Assembly (NCBI RefSeq): GCF_020360975.1
Contig: NW_025408674.1
Span: 3,162,001-3,226,000, forward strand
Length of the DNA stretch: 64,000 bases
Reading direction: 5' to 3'
Source of the DNA: Hirsutella rhossiliensis
Lineage: Eukaryota > Ascomycota > Sordariomycetes > Hypocreales > Ophiocordycipitaceae
Shown one piece after another: positions 31,713 to 44,800 of this stretch (position 1 is the first letter of the stretch; every line of letters begins with the position of its first letter). Position numbers and translations under genes: made by a program. A model generated the notes under the pieces. The model had not been told where the DNA came from and did not search any database. It worked only from the letters and a program-made list of their open reading frames with translations.

Positions 31713-34700
31713 GTAGTAGTAGCGGTAGTAGTAGTAGCTAGTTATATACTAAGCTAACCTTATAAAGAAAGTAAATAATATACCCTTAATACTTATACTA
31801 TTACCTTTATACTAGTATTATATTTATATAGATATAAACGTAAGTAATTAATACTTCTTTTATAAGTATAAGCTTAGGTAATTAAGCTAGAATAAGGCTA
31901 AAGTAATAGTAGTAGTAGTTTATTATACTAGCTAGCTTATAAGCTTTAAAGCCTTTACTTATTACTTATATAAGAAAAACCTAGTAGCTTAGGAGGAAAA
32001 CCTATATATAACCTTCTTATCTACCTTAGCCTATAGGCCGCCGTCGTTGCGATATTAAGTAAGATAGGTTATAGCCGCTAGCTTAGTATAGGTAAGGGAC
32101 CTCTATCTTAATTTAGGCTATAGCGTTAGGTCCTATAAGCGCGTTATACTTAAATAGCTATTAACGCGTACGCGGCGTAATAGAGAACTTTATCCCGCTT
32201 ATACCTCCTTATCTTAAAAACCTCTTCTCGCTAAAGTTTAGCTACTTACTTATAGCCCGCTAAGCTTCTAAATATAAGCTATACTAAGGGTAAGGGGGTC
32301 GCTTAGTAGCGGTACTTATAAGTCGTTCGCTATTATTTATAATTAAGAGCTAATAAAAATAAATATATTTACTACTACTATATTCTCTTATTTTACTCTT
32401 TATCTACTTATCCCTTTAGCTATATAAAGACTATACTAAGGTTATAGGCCCTATAGTATATAGCTATACTATAAATATAGGCTATATTAGCTATAGCCGC
32501 GAATAACCTTATAGCGTAAGTAGCGGTAGCGCTTTATAAAGGAGCTTTATATAGCCTATAGTAAAGTAGGCGGCTTAAGATAATAGTTTTAAGCTAGGGA
32601 CGTATTTATACTTATTTTATAGTATAAATATATCTAATAGTTAAAAGGCTCGCCCTATATTACTTACTAAGACTTTAAAGCTAGGCAGCTAAGATTATAG
32701 AGTTAACGTAAGCTGCTAGGGGCCGCTAGTAGTAATAAGTAGCCGACGAAGATAAGGAAGGGATATAACTAGTATAATATAGCGATTTATATAGGCCCGC
32801 GTTATTAGGACTTTTATTATAGCTTTATTTACTAGTAAAATTATATACCCTTTATAGCGGGCTATCTTAATTAGCTAGCATCCCTACCTATAACCTTAGT
32901 ATAGTCTTTATATAGCTAAAGGGAGACTTATATTATTACGGCGTATATAGTTTAGCTTCTTATAAGATCTACTACTACTTTATAATAAGGTATTAGCCGA
33001 AAGTTAAGAAACTATTAAACGAGAGATAGGGATATATTAAGTCGTATAAGAAGCGCGTAAAGATCGGCGTTAATATAAAGGGCGACTAAGAGGACCCTAT
33101 AGTTATTAGCTTATAAAGGGTAGCGGAGGAAGATATAAAAAACTATTTCTTCCTTACTACTATATTAATAAAAGGGTATTATTATACTAAGCACGTTCTT
33201 ATAATAAAGAAAGCTATTAAGACCTATCTTCCTTATATAGAGCTAGATAAGTATAGAGCTCTTATACTTATAAAGGTTAGCGTAGGCTTTTAGTCTTCTC
33301 TTAGGCTTTAAAGGGGGCGGTTTTATATTTAATAGTTAAAGGGTATAATATAGATAGCGTACCTTTATATCTTATAGCTCTCTTTCCTACCTTCTTATCT
33401 ATTTATACTATAGAGCTTTATAAGGCTCTATTAAGCTTATATACTAGTATTATTATAACTCTTTATAGTTATTTCTAGGCTTACGCTATAGACTCTTATA
33501 CTTTTAAAGTATACTACTAACCTTTATATAAGCTAAGTATAGCTATACCGCTATCCTTAAGTTTATAAGTTAACTCTAAAATCTAGCTAGTTATTTATTA
33601 AGGTAGAGGCTAAGTAAAGGGACTTTAGTCTTTATTTTTAAGGCGCGGGTTAGTATAGCTTTATATACGCCGGCGACGGTTTAAAGGTATATTATTTATA
33701 GGCTATAGAGCGTATAGTCTACCCCCCTTAAGCGTTTATTCGGTAGCGTAAGCGTATAAAAAGCTAGGCCTTTATAGATAATAGCACTATAAATAACCTT
33801 AGTATAGATCTCTTATATATATAAGAGTTAATATCCCTATATAAACGTAGCGAGCGCGGTAAATACTACCTATTAGTGCTAAAACTTAGTCTAGATTTAC
33901 TTAAGGTAGGGGCCCTATTAAGGCTTATAGTAAAGCTAAACTTTAAGGAAGTAATAAGACTTTAATAGCGCTATTATAGTATTGCCTAGGTAAATATATA
34001 TCTTAGGCGGGGTAAGGGCGTATATAAAGTATATTAATTTACTTTTTACCGGTTTAAATACTACCCTTATAGTATACGCTTAGCCTTTATATACGGTCTA
34101 TACTCCTTTAAGCCTTTTAGCGGTTTTATTTATAGTTCTATTAAAGGCGAGAATATTTAAGTTATTAGCGAAGATAACTAGTATTATTCCTATTATTACT
34201 TTAAGAGCGTTATAAAAGGGGGCGATATAAAAAAGGAAGAGGATTAAGGAAAGTAAAGATCCTTAAAGGACGCCTATATATATATTAATAAGGTCTAACG
34301 CGTTACCGTTAAAAATAAAGCGAGCTTTTCTATTACTTATAAAACTCTAGATCTAAGCTAAGAGCTATTTTAAGATGCTTCTTTCTTTTAGCCCTTAAAA
34401 GAGGTAGGTATAGTCTACCTTATTAAAGGCACCCTTAAGGTTAAGTTAAAGAAAGGACGTAATACTACCTTGATTCTACGCTATATACGCTAGTTCTACT
34501 ATAATATAAACTACTACTTTTATAGAACGTCCTAACTAATTACCTATCTATCCTTTAAGGAGTAGTAGATATATCTTTATAGTATCGGCGAGCTACTATA
34601 CGATCGTTGCCTTTATAATCTTACTTATTATACTTAGGAAGAAGATTAAGCGCTAGCTACCTACTAGCTTAAGTTAACCTTATATCTTATTAAGCTTAGG

Positions 34701-36163
34701 GATAACTATTATATCTATATAGTAAAAGGGTTCTAGGAAATACTTAGTAGTATAGCTAGAGTTTAGTAATATAAAGATAGAGATAGTAACTAGTTTACTA
34801 TAGGCTTTTATTAACCCTAGGGGTAGACTATCTTCCCTTACCGCTTTCTATAGTACTATTTATTTAATAACTTACTTAACCTCCTTAAGGGAAAAGTAGT
34901 TACTAATTATAACTAGCTTATAAGCGGGACCCTTAATAGCGTTAAGATAAGCGGCTAAGAGTATTAAGAAGTATCTTTTAGCTAATACTATAGTTTTATC
35001 GGCGCGCGTATAAGCTAAGGTTAGGTCGCTTTTTACTTATAAGAGGTCTAAGAAGCGTAATAATATAAGTAGTTAAGAGCTTCTAAGTCTAGCTTATTAT
35101 TTTAAGGCCTAGATACCTTTTATCTTTAAGGTATTATAGAGATATCTCCTTTATATACTTTAGTATACCTTATATATAGCTCGATTCTATATTACTATAG
35201 CGTTACGTCGCGCTTCTTAGTAAGCTAGGTTCTTAGTTTTTAAGTAGAGCCTCTTAGCTTACTTAGCTACTTAGGTAGCGTTTTTAGCGTTATAAGTCTA
35301 CTATTCTTCCTTACCTTTATTAGCTCGGCTATAGACCTTAGGTATAATATAATAGGCGATTTCTATTAGTTAGTTAACTAGTTTAATAAGTAAGATTATA
35401 CCCCTATAAATATTAGCCCGTTAAAGGGATAAGACCCCTAGCACTCCCCTTTTAACTTACTTCTAAGTATACTTAAAGGCGTTATAAAGACCTTAATTAT
35501 TTAATTAAGTATCTTCCTTAATTATAGTTAATTTAATTTTTTTTCCCCTTTAAAGTAGAGGCCGCTAGTTACGCGACTCTAATAAAGATAAAGAGGTATA
35601 AAGTAAAGAAATCTCTAAGACTTATATTTATAACCTAAGGCCCTTAGAGCTATATATAGGACTAACGATTAGATAATTACGTAGTTAATTACTCTATTAA
35701 TCCTTAGCTATATACTAGGCGTGCTCTAAGTATATACCCTCGTCCCTATTAAACTAGCTAGTTAGTATAATCGTTAATTTCTTAAAGGGATTATAGTATA
35801 GAAAGGGCGATCGAGGGCCTAAAATATATCGTTGCTTTTACGCGGGCACGTTTAAGTTTAAGTAAGCGCTAGTTTATTAAAAGTCCTTAGAGCTATAAGT
35901 AGGGCGGAGGCGGTCTAACGTTAAGTTATAGGAGTTATAGGATATAGTCTAAACTTATAATATCTACTCTATTAAGGTATATCGCTAAGAGGTCCTATAA
36001 GACCTAAGTAAGGTCTATTATACTACTATACTTACCTAGCCTACTAAGATAAGTAATTTCGCCCTTAGGTATAGTAAGCGTAAGATTTTATTAGCTTACT
36101 AGCTTTAGTATATTATTTTAGGTATCTAACGTTTAGTTATAAATATCTTAGAGTAGGTAGTAG
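31713..36163. other. unclassified RIP-mutated tract
   Basis: About 4.1 kb after removing the solo LTR. CpA/TpG are almost absent, so it was probably duplicated in the genome. Plus-strand frames can be read across 34320-35380 with stops only at RIP-type codons, but the composition (Tyr/Leu/Ser/Ile rich) is also what random TA-rich DNA gives, and I recognised no transposase, RT or gene motif. It may be a further transposon, a duplicated gene, or the upstream part of the interrupted Helitron. Confidence 0.4.
35382..35753. repeat. solo LTR of family D
   Basis: 372 bp homologous to the D 5' LTR (56376-56748), flanked by a 4-bp duplication CTAG (35378-35381 and 35754-35757). No internal element is left, consistent with LTR-LTR recombination. 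The ends read TTTAATAAG and CCCTATTAAA. Confidence 0.8.
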
Positions 36164-36349
36164 TATAAGAGTTTTTAACTATTATAAGTTATAGGCTAAG
36201 GCTATAGCCTAAGCTATATAATTATATATAAAGAGCTAGATCCTATATATATATATATAAGCTAGCTATATATAAAAGAGCTCTATATAGCTTATTAATA
36301 TTATCCTATAAATAGTACTTATATATACGCCTCTACTTACTTTATAATA
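36164..36349 (+). repeat. 5' LTR of A2
   Basis: 186 bp, same length as both A LTRs, with extra transitions that disturb the central palindrome. Confidence 0.85.
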
Positions 36350-36499
36350 GTATAAGCTATTAACTAATAAATTTAATAGATATCTCCTTAGAAAGGGTAC
36401 TGCTTTTTTAAAGGAGTACCTTACTACCCCTTAAGCGAATAAGAAGTATTATAGCTATCTTAAAAGCAATTAAAAGCGTAACGGCTAGTAAGAAAAATA

Positions 36500-39400
36500 A
36501 GGTTCTTACTATACTAAGAGAGCTATTTATAAGACTAGCGTTAATCCCTAAGACCTCTATAATACTTATTATAGTAGCGGCACTATTAATATAAAAGCCG
36601 CTTCTTTAGCCGACTTAGGATAATAAGCTTAAGTCCTTTTACTTCTTTCTTAGCTAGCTATAGATAAAGTTTATAATAGATAAGAAATAGGGCCTAAATA
36701 GCTATTACGATATAGCGTAGTATTTACTCTTTTATATACTATTAAAGCCTAAAATATAGTAGATCTCTAGATTCTAGGATAAGGGCGGCCCTAAGGGTAA
36801 ACGTAACTTATAAGACTTCTTTTAATACCTTATATATACGTTTAGTAATATATAAGAGCGGGAGAAGGTATAGGATAAGCTATAGACCCTTAGGTAAAGG
36901 GATAGGTAGACCTTTAGCGAATTCCTCTTTAACTTTAAAGAGACGCTCTTATAAGTAGTAGGAACTATAGTATAAAAAGGTAGCGTAAAGCTTATATAGT
37001 TATAGAACTCGATTATACTAGCTTTATAAGAGCTACTTATCCTTATAATTATACCTACTAACTATATTAAGTATATAAGCTAGTTAATAAAAGTAGTATA
37101 GGGCTTTAAGTAAACGCTATGTTTTTAAAAGCTTTATAAGTATATACTATATAGCGGTAATAAGATTACCGCCCTTTTATAAGAAGAATAGCTAACTATC
37201 GATATTAATAAGGATACCTTAATATCGGCTACTTATATAGACCGAGCTAAATATAGTAGGAAGTTATTATTAAATATCCCTTATACTATCTTATACTCTA
37301 AGTAGTAGGTAAAGTAAGTAATAAGCAAGGAAATTAAGAAAAGGAAGGCTAATAGCCGCTACCTATATTATAGCGCATTAATATACTTTATATTAAAATG
37401 CCCCTTCCTTTTAGCTAAGTAGCTTATAGTAGTTTAAGTAGCGAAGATAGAACTACTCCTTACTTTAAATAATAAAGAGGACTTCGCGCCCTTAGGCTTA
37501 GAGGAAAAAGAGTAGCTTTAAAGTAAAGACGGGTTTTAAAGCCTTAATTACTACTACTAGTAAAGGAGAAAGAGGAATTATCCGCCTATATAAAAGAGAA
37601 GCTTACTTTAATATAAGTTATAATTAATAACTCCTTACCTATCGCCGCTTTTATAGATAAGGGCTATTAGTACTACGCTATAGTTAATAAGGCGCTTATA
37701 TAAGAGATATAAGTACTAATAGAAAAGATTACTTTAAGGTAAGTAAAGGGCGCCTTAAGTATAATAAAGGGTATAGTAATTAAGGGTATTACGTAGCTAG
37801 CTATAAAGGTCGACGGTTACTATAAGCTTATTATAGCTTATTTAATCCCTTAACTAGACTTTCCCTTAATCCTTAGGAAACCTTAGTTATTATATATAAA
37901 GTTATACTTAGTTCTATACTAAAAGAAGCTATAGTTTAGGCCTATATAATAGTAGGTCTACTATAATAATAGTTTTATAAGTATTAAACTAAGCGTATAA
38001 GCTTTATATATAGCCTAAGAAACCTTACCTTTATTTTTATAAGAACTATATAATAGGTAAAGTAAGAGGAAGGCTAGGGAGCAGCTAATATAGCGGTCTA
38101 TATAGTTAGCTTAATAGATATCGATAAGACCTTTTAGATAAAAAAGCTAAAGTTACCCTTTAAGCTATAGTAGTAAATATTAAAGCGCTTTTATAACCTC
38201 CTACCGCTATTTAAGTCCTAGGAAGTAAATAAGCTTAACTTATATAAGCTAAGGGTAGACTATAAGATCGTACTCTATATTAATAAAAAGGGGTAAGAAC
38301 TACCTATACTATTTAGACCGCGATATAGTATATTATATATAGAGCTATTAGTATTAAAGAAGACGTTAAGGGACCTCTTAAATAAGGGTTTTATTTAAGT
38401 AAGTAGCTTTAAAGTAAGAGCGCCGGTCCTATTTATATATAAACTAAGGAGCGGGATATAGTTTTATTATAACTATAAGGCTTTAAATATAATTATAAGG
38501 CTAGACTACTACCCCCTACCTTTAATCTTAGATATACTTTATAACCTCTTAAAGGTAAAGTAGTTTATAAAGCTAGATATAAAATAAGCGTTTTATAAAG
38601 TATAGATCTTAAAAGGTAATAAGTAAAAGATAGCGTTTTATATATACTATAGCTTATTTAAGTAGCTTATAACGCCCTTTAGCTTCTTAAAAGCGCCCGC
38701 TACCTTTTAGCGTTATATTAATAATATACTTTAAGACTTCTTAGATAGGTTCGCTTCTATATATATAGATAATATCCTTATCTATATAAGGGGCTCTTAT
38801 AAGGACTATATATAAAAGGTATAAAAGGTCTTAAAGCGCCTTTAACTTTATAGGCTTTACTTTAACTTAAATAAGTATAAATTTAGGGTTAAGAGGGTTA
38901 AGTACCTAAGCTTTATTATCTATATAGGTATAAGTATATAAGTAGATCCTATAAAGATCTAAGCAATTTAAGACTAAGCGGCCCTAACTATATAAATAGG
39001 TATATAAAGCTTCCTTAGGTTTATAAACTATTATAGGATATTTATTAAGGGCTTCTCTTATATTATAATACCCTTAAATAATATTACTAAGAAGCGGATT
39101 GCTTTTTATTAAGGGCCTATATAAGAAGGAGCGTTTTATACGCTTAAGGACTTATTTTTATAAGCCTTAGTACTACTTTAATAAGACTTTAACTAGTCTA
39201 TATTAGCTAAAGTAAACTATAGCGGCTAGGTACTTAAAGGAACGCTCTTTTAAGATATAGATAGGTAGAAGTAACTAATAGCATTTTACTCTTATAAGCT
39301 AACCTTAGTAAAGCGGAATTACGCTATTTATAATAAGGAGATACTAGCGATTATTAGCTACCTTAAGTAATAATAAGTAGAGCTTTAAAGCTATAAGAGC

Positions 39401-40990
39401 TTTAAGGTTCTTATAGACTATAAGAACCTTAAGTACTTTATAACCCGCTAGTACCTCTTAAAGTAGTAAGCCTACTAAGCGGAGTATCTCTTATACTTTA
39501 ACTTTACGATTAAGTACTAGCTAGGGCGGGACTCTAAAGTACTAAACGCGCTTTCTTAGTAAGATTAAGACTAGCTAATAAGAGCGGATATCTAAGCGTA
39601 AGACCTATAGCTTATCCTATAAGAAGCGCTATAGACTTATATAGGAGCTTCCTTAATAAAAGAAAGTATAGGGCTAATAAATAAGCGCTTCCTTATACCC
39701 CTACCTTAGTTTAAGAAGGAGGGATAGACCGGCTCTATAGCGTAGGTAGTAAGGGTATTCTAAAATAAAGCCCTTTAACGCTTATAGGATAGGATATTAT
39801 CTCTTAACTATACTTATAAGAGTATACGCTACGCTATTAAGTTTAGTATATAACGCTTAGATTTAAAGCTAAAGCTAAAGGTATATATAACTAACTATTA
39901 TATTAACTTATAAGGGCACCTATATTAGTAAGGGAGACTATAAGTACTAGGTATACTATATATTATAGAAGCTAAGAAGATAAATAGACCGCTAGAGCTA
40001 GATAAGTAGAATAAGCTTTAAGGGAAGCTAGTCTAGCTTATATATAACTTTAGTATTATAGGCTACCTAAGCTAGTAAGGTATAGTAGTAAGCCTTATAA
40101 GGGACTTTTACTAGCCCCTCTTATAATACTATATTCGCCGCTTCCTTTATAATTATAATATCTATAGCTATACTAAGATCTAAAGAGTATAGCTTAAAAG
40201 GCTACTTAAGTAGCTTTTAGTACCTAACCGGTTCTATATATATATATAAATAGACTTTATAACGGACCTCTTACTTATAAAGGGCGGTAACTACTATATA
40301 TAGGTAATTAAGGACCGACTTAATAAGTTTATAGTATTAAAGCTAATACTATTTATAAATATAAAGTCTTATATAGAGCGCTTCTTATAGTACTAGGCCT
40401 ACTTATATAGCTAGCTAGCCTTTATTATAAGTAATAAAGGATTAAATTAAACTAGCCGCTTTTAGTAGTACTTATACTAGCTACTTTAAATTATATAGCT
40501 ACTTAATATAGTATACTACCTATAAACTAATAAAGGGCCTAAGAGGGTTAACTAAGAAGTAAAGGCTTACTTATAAGCTTTTATAGCCTATAACTAAGTA
40601 AACTAAAACTAGTAGCTCCTTATAGCTTAACTTATATTAAATAATAAACTATATACCTTTATTAAGATAGCCCCTTTCTTTATAATATATAGCTTTAAAC
40701 TACCTTTATTAGTTCCCTTTACTATAAATATAGTAGCGGAGTACTATAATAATTTATTACTTAAGGGCCGCGCCTTTATATTTATATAAAAGCTATAAAA
40801 GACTATAGATTATTACTAATCTAAGATAGCCGCTATAGTATAAGATTAAGAGCGGTATATTAATAAGACTAAGGCTTTAATAGATAGGTTTATAGTAAGA
40901 TTTAATATATAACTAGACCTTTATAACTATAGGTTAGTATAGCTAAAGAAAATGCTTAACTAGCTATATATAAAGTTTATAATATAAAGG
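36500..40990 (+). pseudogene. gag-pol of A2 (RIPed, truncated in integrase)
   Basis: Colinear with 540-3726 plus 11613-12960 of A. The protease IDKGY motif is near 37655, the YIDNILIY box near 38760, an RNase H-like part at about 39160-39510 and integrase from about 39600. The chromodomain and antisense ORF are missing because the copia insertion cuts the copy before them. Confidence 0.75.
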
Positions 40991-40999
40991 GTTATTTCT

Positions 41000-41484
41000 T
41001 ATAAAGAGAGATATAAGAAGTATATATAAAATATATAAAGGTAAAAGTAAAAATAAAGGGTTAGATAAGTAAGGCAGAGATATTTAACTCTTATAAGGGT
41101 AGTAATTAAGGTAAGGGAGTAATTATTATATTCCCTTAATTATTATTTTTTCCTTTATTTAACGCCCCTCTTTATACTTATTTAGTATCTTAATTAATAA
41201 AGAAGATCCTACTTAAAGAAGCTACTAATATCCTTTTAACTACTAAGCTTTTTACTAGTTTTTCCCTTCTTTTCTAGCTATTACTAGTATATCTATCTTA
41301 TCTCTCGCTACCTTTATAGGAAGCTATCGCTACTTTTACTTCCCTTTATACCCTTACCTTTCTTTTTATACCTCTTTTTAGCTCCTTCTTCCTTTTTCTA
41401 TACTAAGTGTTTTTAGCTTCCTTAGTCCCTCTTACTAAAGGATATCTCTAAGAACTATAAAGTTAAGCTATACTTTACGATATA
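41000..41484 (-). repeat. copia LTR (3' on the minus strand)
   Basis: 485 bp, homologous to 46901-47384 and, inverted, to 47489-47964. Confidence 0.85.
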
Positions 41485-41899
41485 CCCTCTTAGCTATAGC
41501 CTACCCTTATAGAAAGGGTAAAGCTAAATACCTAGGCTAGTAAGCGTATAAAGGAGGTCTTAGTCTATACTTATTCTTTACTTAAGAAATCTAGGTTTTA
41601 GCCCTAGGCTCTTTTAGACCTACTTTAGGAAAAGGGGGCCTTAAAGAGGATATTAAGTCCTATAAGAAAGGGGGGCTTCTTTAAAGATAAACCCCTTAAA
41701 AGGGGCCTTTAAGAAGAATAAGTCCTAATTAAGCTAGGGGCCCTCTTCTAAAATAAGTCCTAATTCCTCTCTTTAGCTATAAACGTCTCTTTCTTCCTAT
41801 ATACTATTAGCTTTTCTTATAAACTCTTAAGGCAGGCTTCTAAGGATAGCTTCTCTTAAACGTCTTCTAGCTTAATTTACTATAAAAAAACAGCTAGCT

Positions 41900-44800
41900 T
41901 TTACTTTAGTAAGGGCTTTATAAGACCGTTAGCTTTTATTAATACTATTAAAACTTAATAGATAGAAATAAGTCCCCTTTAGACCTCTTAGTATAACTAG
42001 TACTAATAGATATCGATATACTATAGCTAGGTTAATAGCTTACTATTTTCCTTTATAAGAATTTATATAGTCTATATAATATTATATTCTATAGCTAATA
42101 AGGACGGAATTTATAGTTATAAAGATATTAGTAGCTAGCTAAGGAAAATCACTTCTTTTAATACTTTTAAAAGAGCTAGTAGCTCTACCTTTATACTAAA
42201 AGTTATAATAATAGCTTGCTTTAAAGCTCTCTAAGTAATAGTTCCTTTAAAAAGGGATATAATATACCCTTATAAGCTCTTTCTATCTAAGGAATTATCT
42301 ATAAAGAATAAATTACTTAAATAAAGGAAGATTTCGGCAGCTAATTTCCTTCCCTACCCTCCTAAGCGTAGACTATATAATCTTATTAAATAAAAGTAAA
42401 GGATTACTTAGTCTACTACTTCTTAGTACTTAGGGCTAGGATTCTGGTTATACTTAGCTAGCTAAGAGACCGTAAAAGAGATATCCGGTCTAGTAGAAAT
42501 AGCTAAAAAAAAGTAAGGAGCCTACCTTTTATTAATATCGGTGTTTTTCTTACTCCTTAGCTTAAAAGGACGGATTAGGTAAAAGCTCTTTATTTAATAT
42601 AAGCGTAAAGGGAAGCTTCTTATTAAGGGAATTAGGGAGGAATTTATAAGCGACCTTATCGATATAAGCGTCTTAAGTAAGCTAGATAGTCTATTAAGAC
42701 CTATTTTAAAGGATTTAAATCCCTAGGAACTACTTTAGCTCCCTTAGCTTAGTTATCTTATACTTTTATTATAGGCCTTTTATAGCCTCCTTAGTATTTA
42801 CTTCTTCCTCTTTTAGGTAGGCCTAGATAATATTATTAATATAGAAGAAGACTATGATTTTACCCTTCTATATTATATACGGTTCCTAAGGGACTTTCTT
42901 AAAGCCTAGGGCTTTAAGGGAACCGGTTAAATACTATTACTAAAGATAGAGTAATCTTTATAGTCTATATAGAGCTTTCTTAAGCTATAAAACCTTTCTT
43001 AGTTATTAGAAACTAAGAGGAAGTTATATATAGATAACTTCTTTTTCCTTAAGTAAGTAGTTAATAAAGGCGTTAACTATATCTATCTAATTAAGTTCGA
43101 GGTCGAATTCTACTACTATAGCTATAAGGGTCTAAAAAGATATCCTTACTAAGGTAGTTACCTTAGTAGGTAGATCCCCTTTTTCCTATTAATTCTTATA
43201 GATAACTAGCTAGGCTTTATACTTTTAAAGGAAGCTATATTTATTAGTCTTATAGATAAAGACCTACTTTTAGCTAAGGACCTATTTTCCTCTTACCTAT
43301 TCCTTAAGGACCTTTTTAAAAGACCCTATCTCTTTATATAAAGCTAGGTAGTCTTTCTAGGCCTAGAAAAACTAGTCTTTAAAGGGGTGTTTTTCTAGCT
43401 ACTTTTAGTTTACTAGTAGGTCTAGGAGGTCTCTTTTATATACCTTCCTTACTAATAGCTATAGCTTAAAAAACCGGCTTACTATAAAGACTTTATAGGA
43501 ACCGTCTTTTATAAGCGTTAGATAGAAGTCGGAAAAATAATTAAAATAAAAGAGAGGTTAGTCTTCTTTAGTAACTATATTAGGCCTTATACCTTCCTTT
43601 ACTTCTCGAAATAGGGATAAAAAGGCAGCTAGGTAATCCTTCGAGAGAGGTGCCTTTCCTACCCCTTTAAGGGTTAAGATAGGAAGACTAACTAAAAAAG
43701 CTACTTTTAGATCTTCTTCTTATATAGGAGGAGGCGTAGGGAGGTAGGCGTATTCTAGCTCTACTACTTTCCTATAGTCTCTTTCTTTATCTAGATTATC
43801 TAATCTAGTAGCTTCCTCTTTTTCTTTAAAGTTAGCGTTATCCTCGACTACTTTAACGTTAGTTTCTTCTTTTATTTCCTCGTCTAAGACTTCTTCTTAA
43901 GACTATAAGGAAGGGGGGATTTAGATCTTTTAAATTAGCTAACGTTATAAGAGTAAGAGGGGCTATTAATCCCTCTTTCTATTAAAGAAGCTAGATTCAT
44001 CGAAAATTATATCCCTAATTAAAATAACCTTTTATAAAAGAGGAATCTATATCTAAAAGATATTTATAGAATTATAGCTAACGAGGTAACTAATAAAGGC
44101 TCTAGGATTAAGCTTTCTTTTCTTCTTCCTTTTTAGCTATATATTAATAGTTATAGCGTATACCTTATAGCTATAGGTATAAAGGTAAGCTAGCTAGGCC
44201 CTTTTCTTTATAAAGAGCTTAAGGGGTAATTTCTAGTTTATTCCTTAGGTCTTAAAAATAGTCTTTAGGTCCCTATAGTCCCTTAGGCCCTTAAGGTCCC
44301 TTAGGGTCTAGCTCTAAAAGTAATAGGCGGTCTTAATAACTTCCCTTTAAAGGTTATAGGGAAGCTTTATAGTAAGTCTTATTATATAGGCCCTTTCTAT
44401 TATAGCACCCCTTAATCTTTCTGCCCCTCCGTTCTAGGCCTAGGTCTTTAGTATTAATAGGAGAGGTAAAATACCCCTTTTTTAAAGCTAATTTAAGATA
44501 TCCTTTATAAATAGCTCTCTATTAAACTATATCTTCTTTACCTTATAGCCGAAGTAGGATTTTATTTAGTTAATAAAGTCTTAGAAGGTAGACTAGTTAT
44601 ACTTACTTAGGTAGGTCTATAAGAAATAAGGGAAAACTATCCTTAAAAAAGCGTCTATAAAAAGCATTACCCTAATAAAGCTTTCTTAATTCTTAGAGAC
44701 GTCGGTCTAGTCGACCTAAATTTCCTTATATAGCTAGTCCGGCTATAAAGGGATTTATCTAGAAATTCGTCTCTTAGTCTTTCCTTAGCTATAGTATTTA

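Larger units (their letters stand above)
36164..40999 (+). mobile_element. chromovirus A, second copy (A2), 3' part interrupted
   Basis: 5' LTR at 36164-36349 (186 bp) and a body colinear with A from gag to integrase. The copy is intact across the place where E1 entered A (near 39660-39680). Homology stops in integrase near 40995, where the minus-strand copia element starts. More strongly RIPed than A. A short piece at 47385-47488 may be the continuation. Confidence 0.85.
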
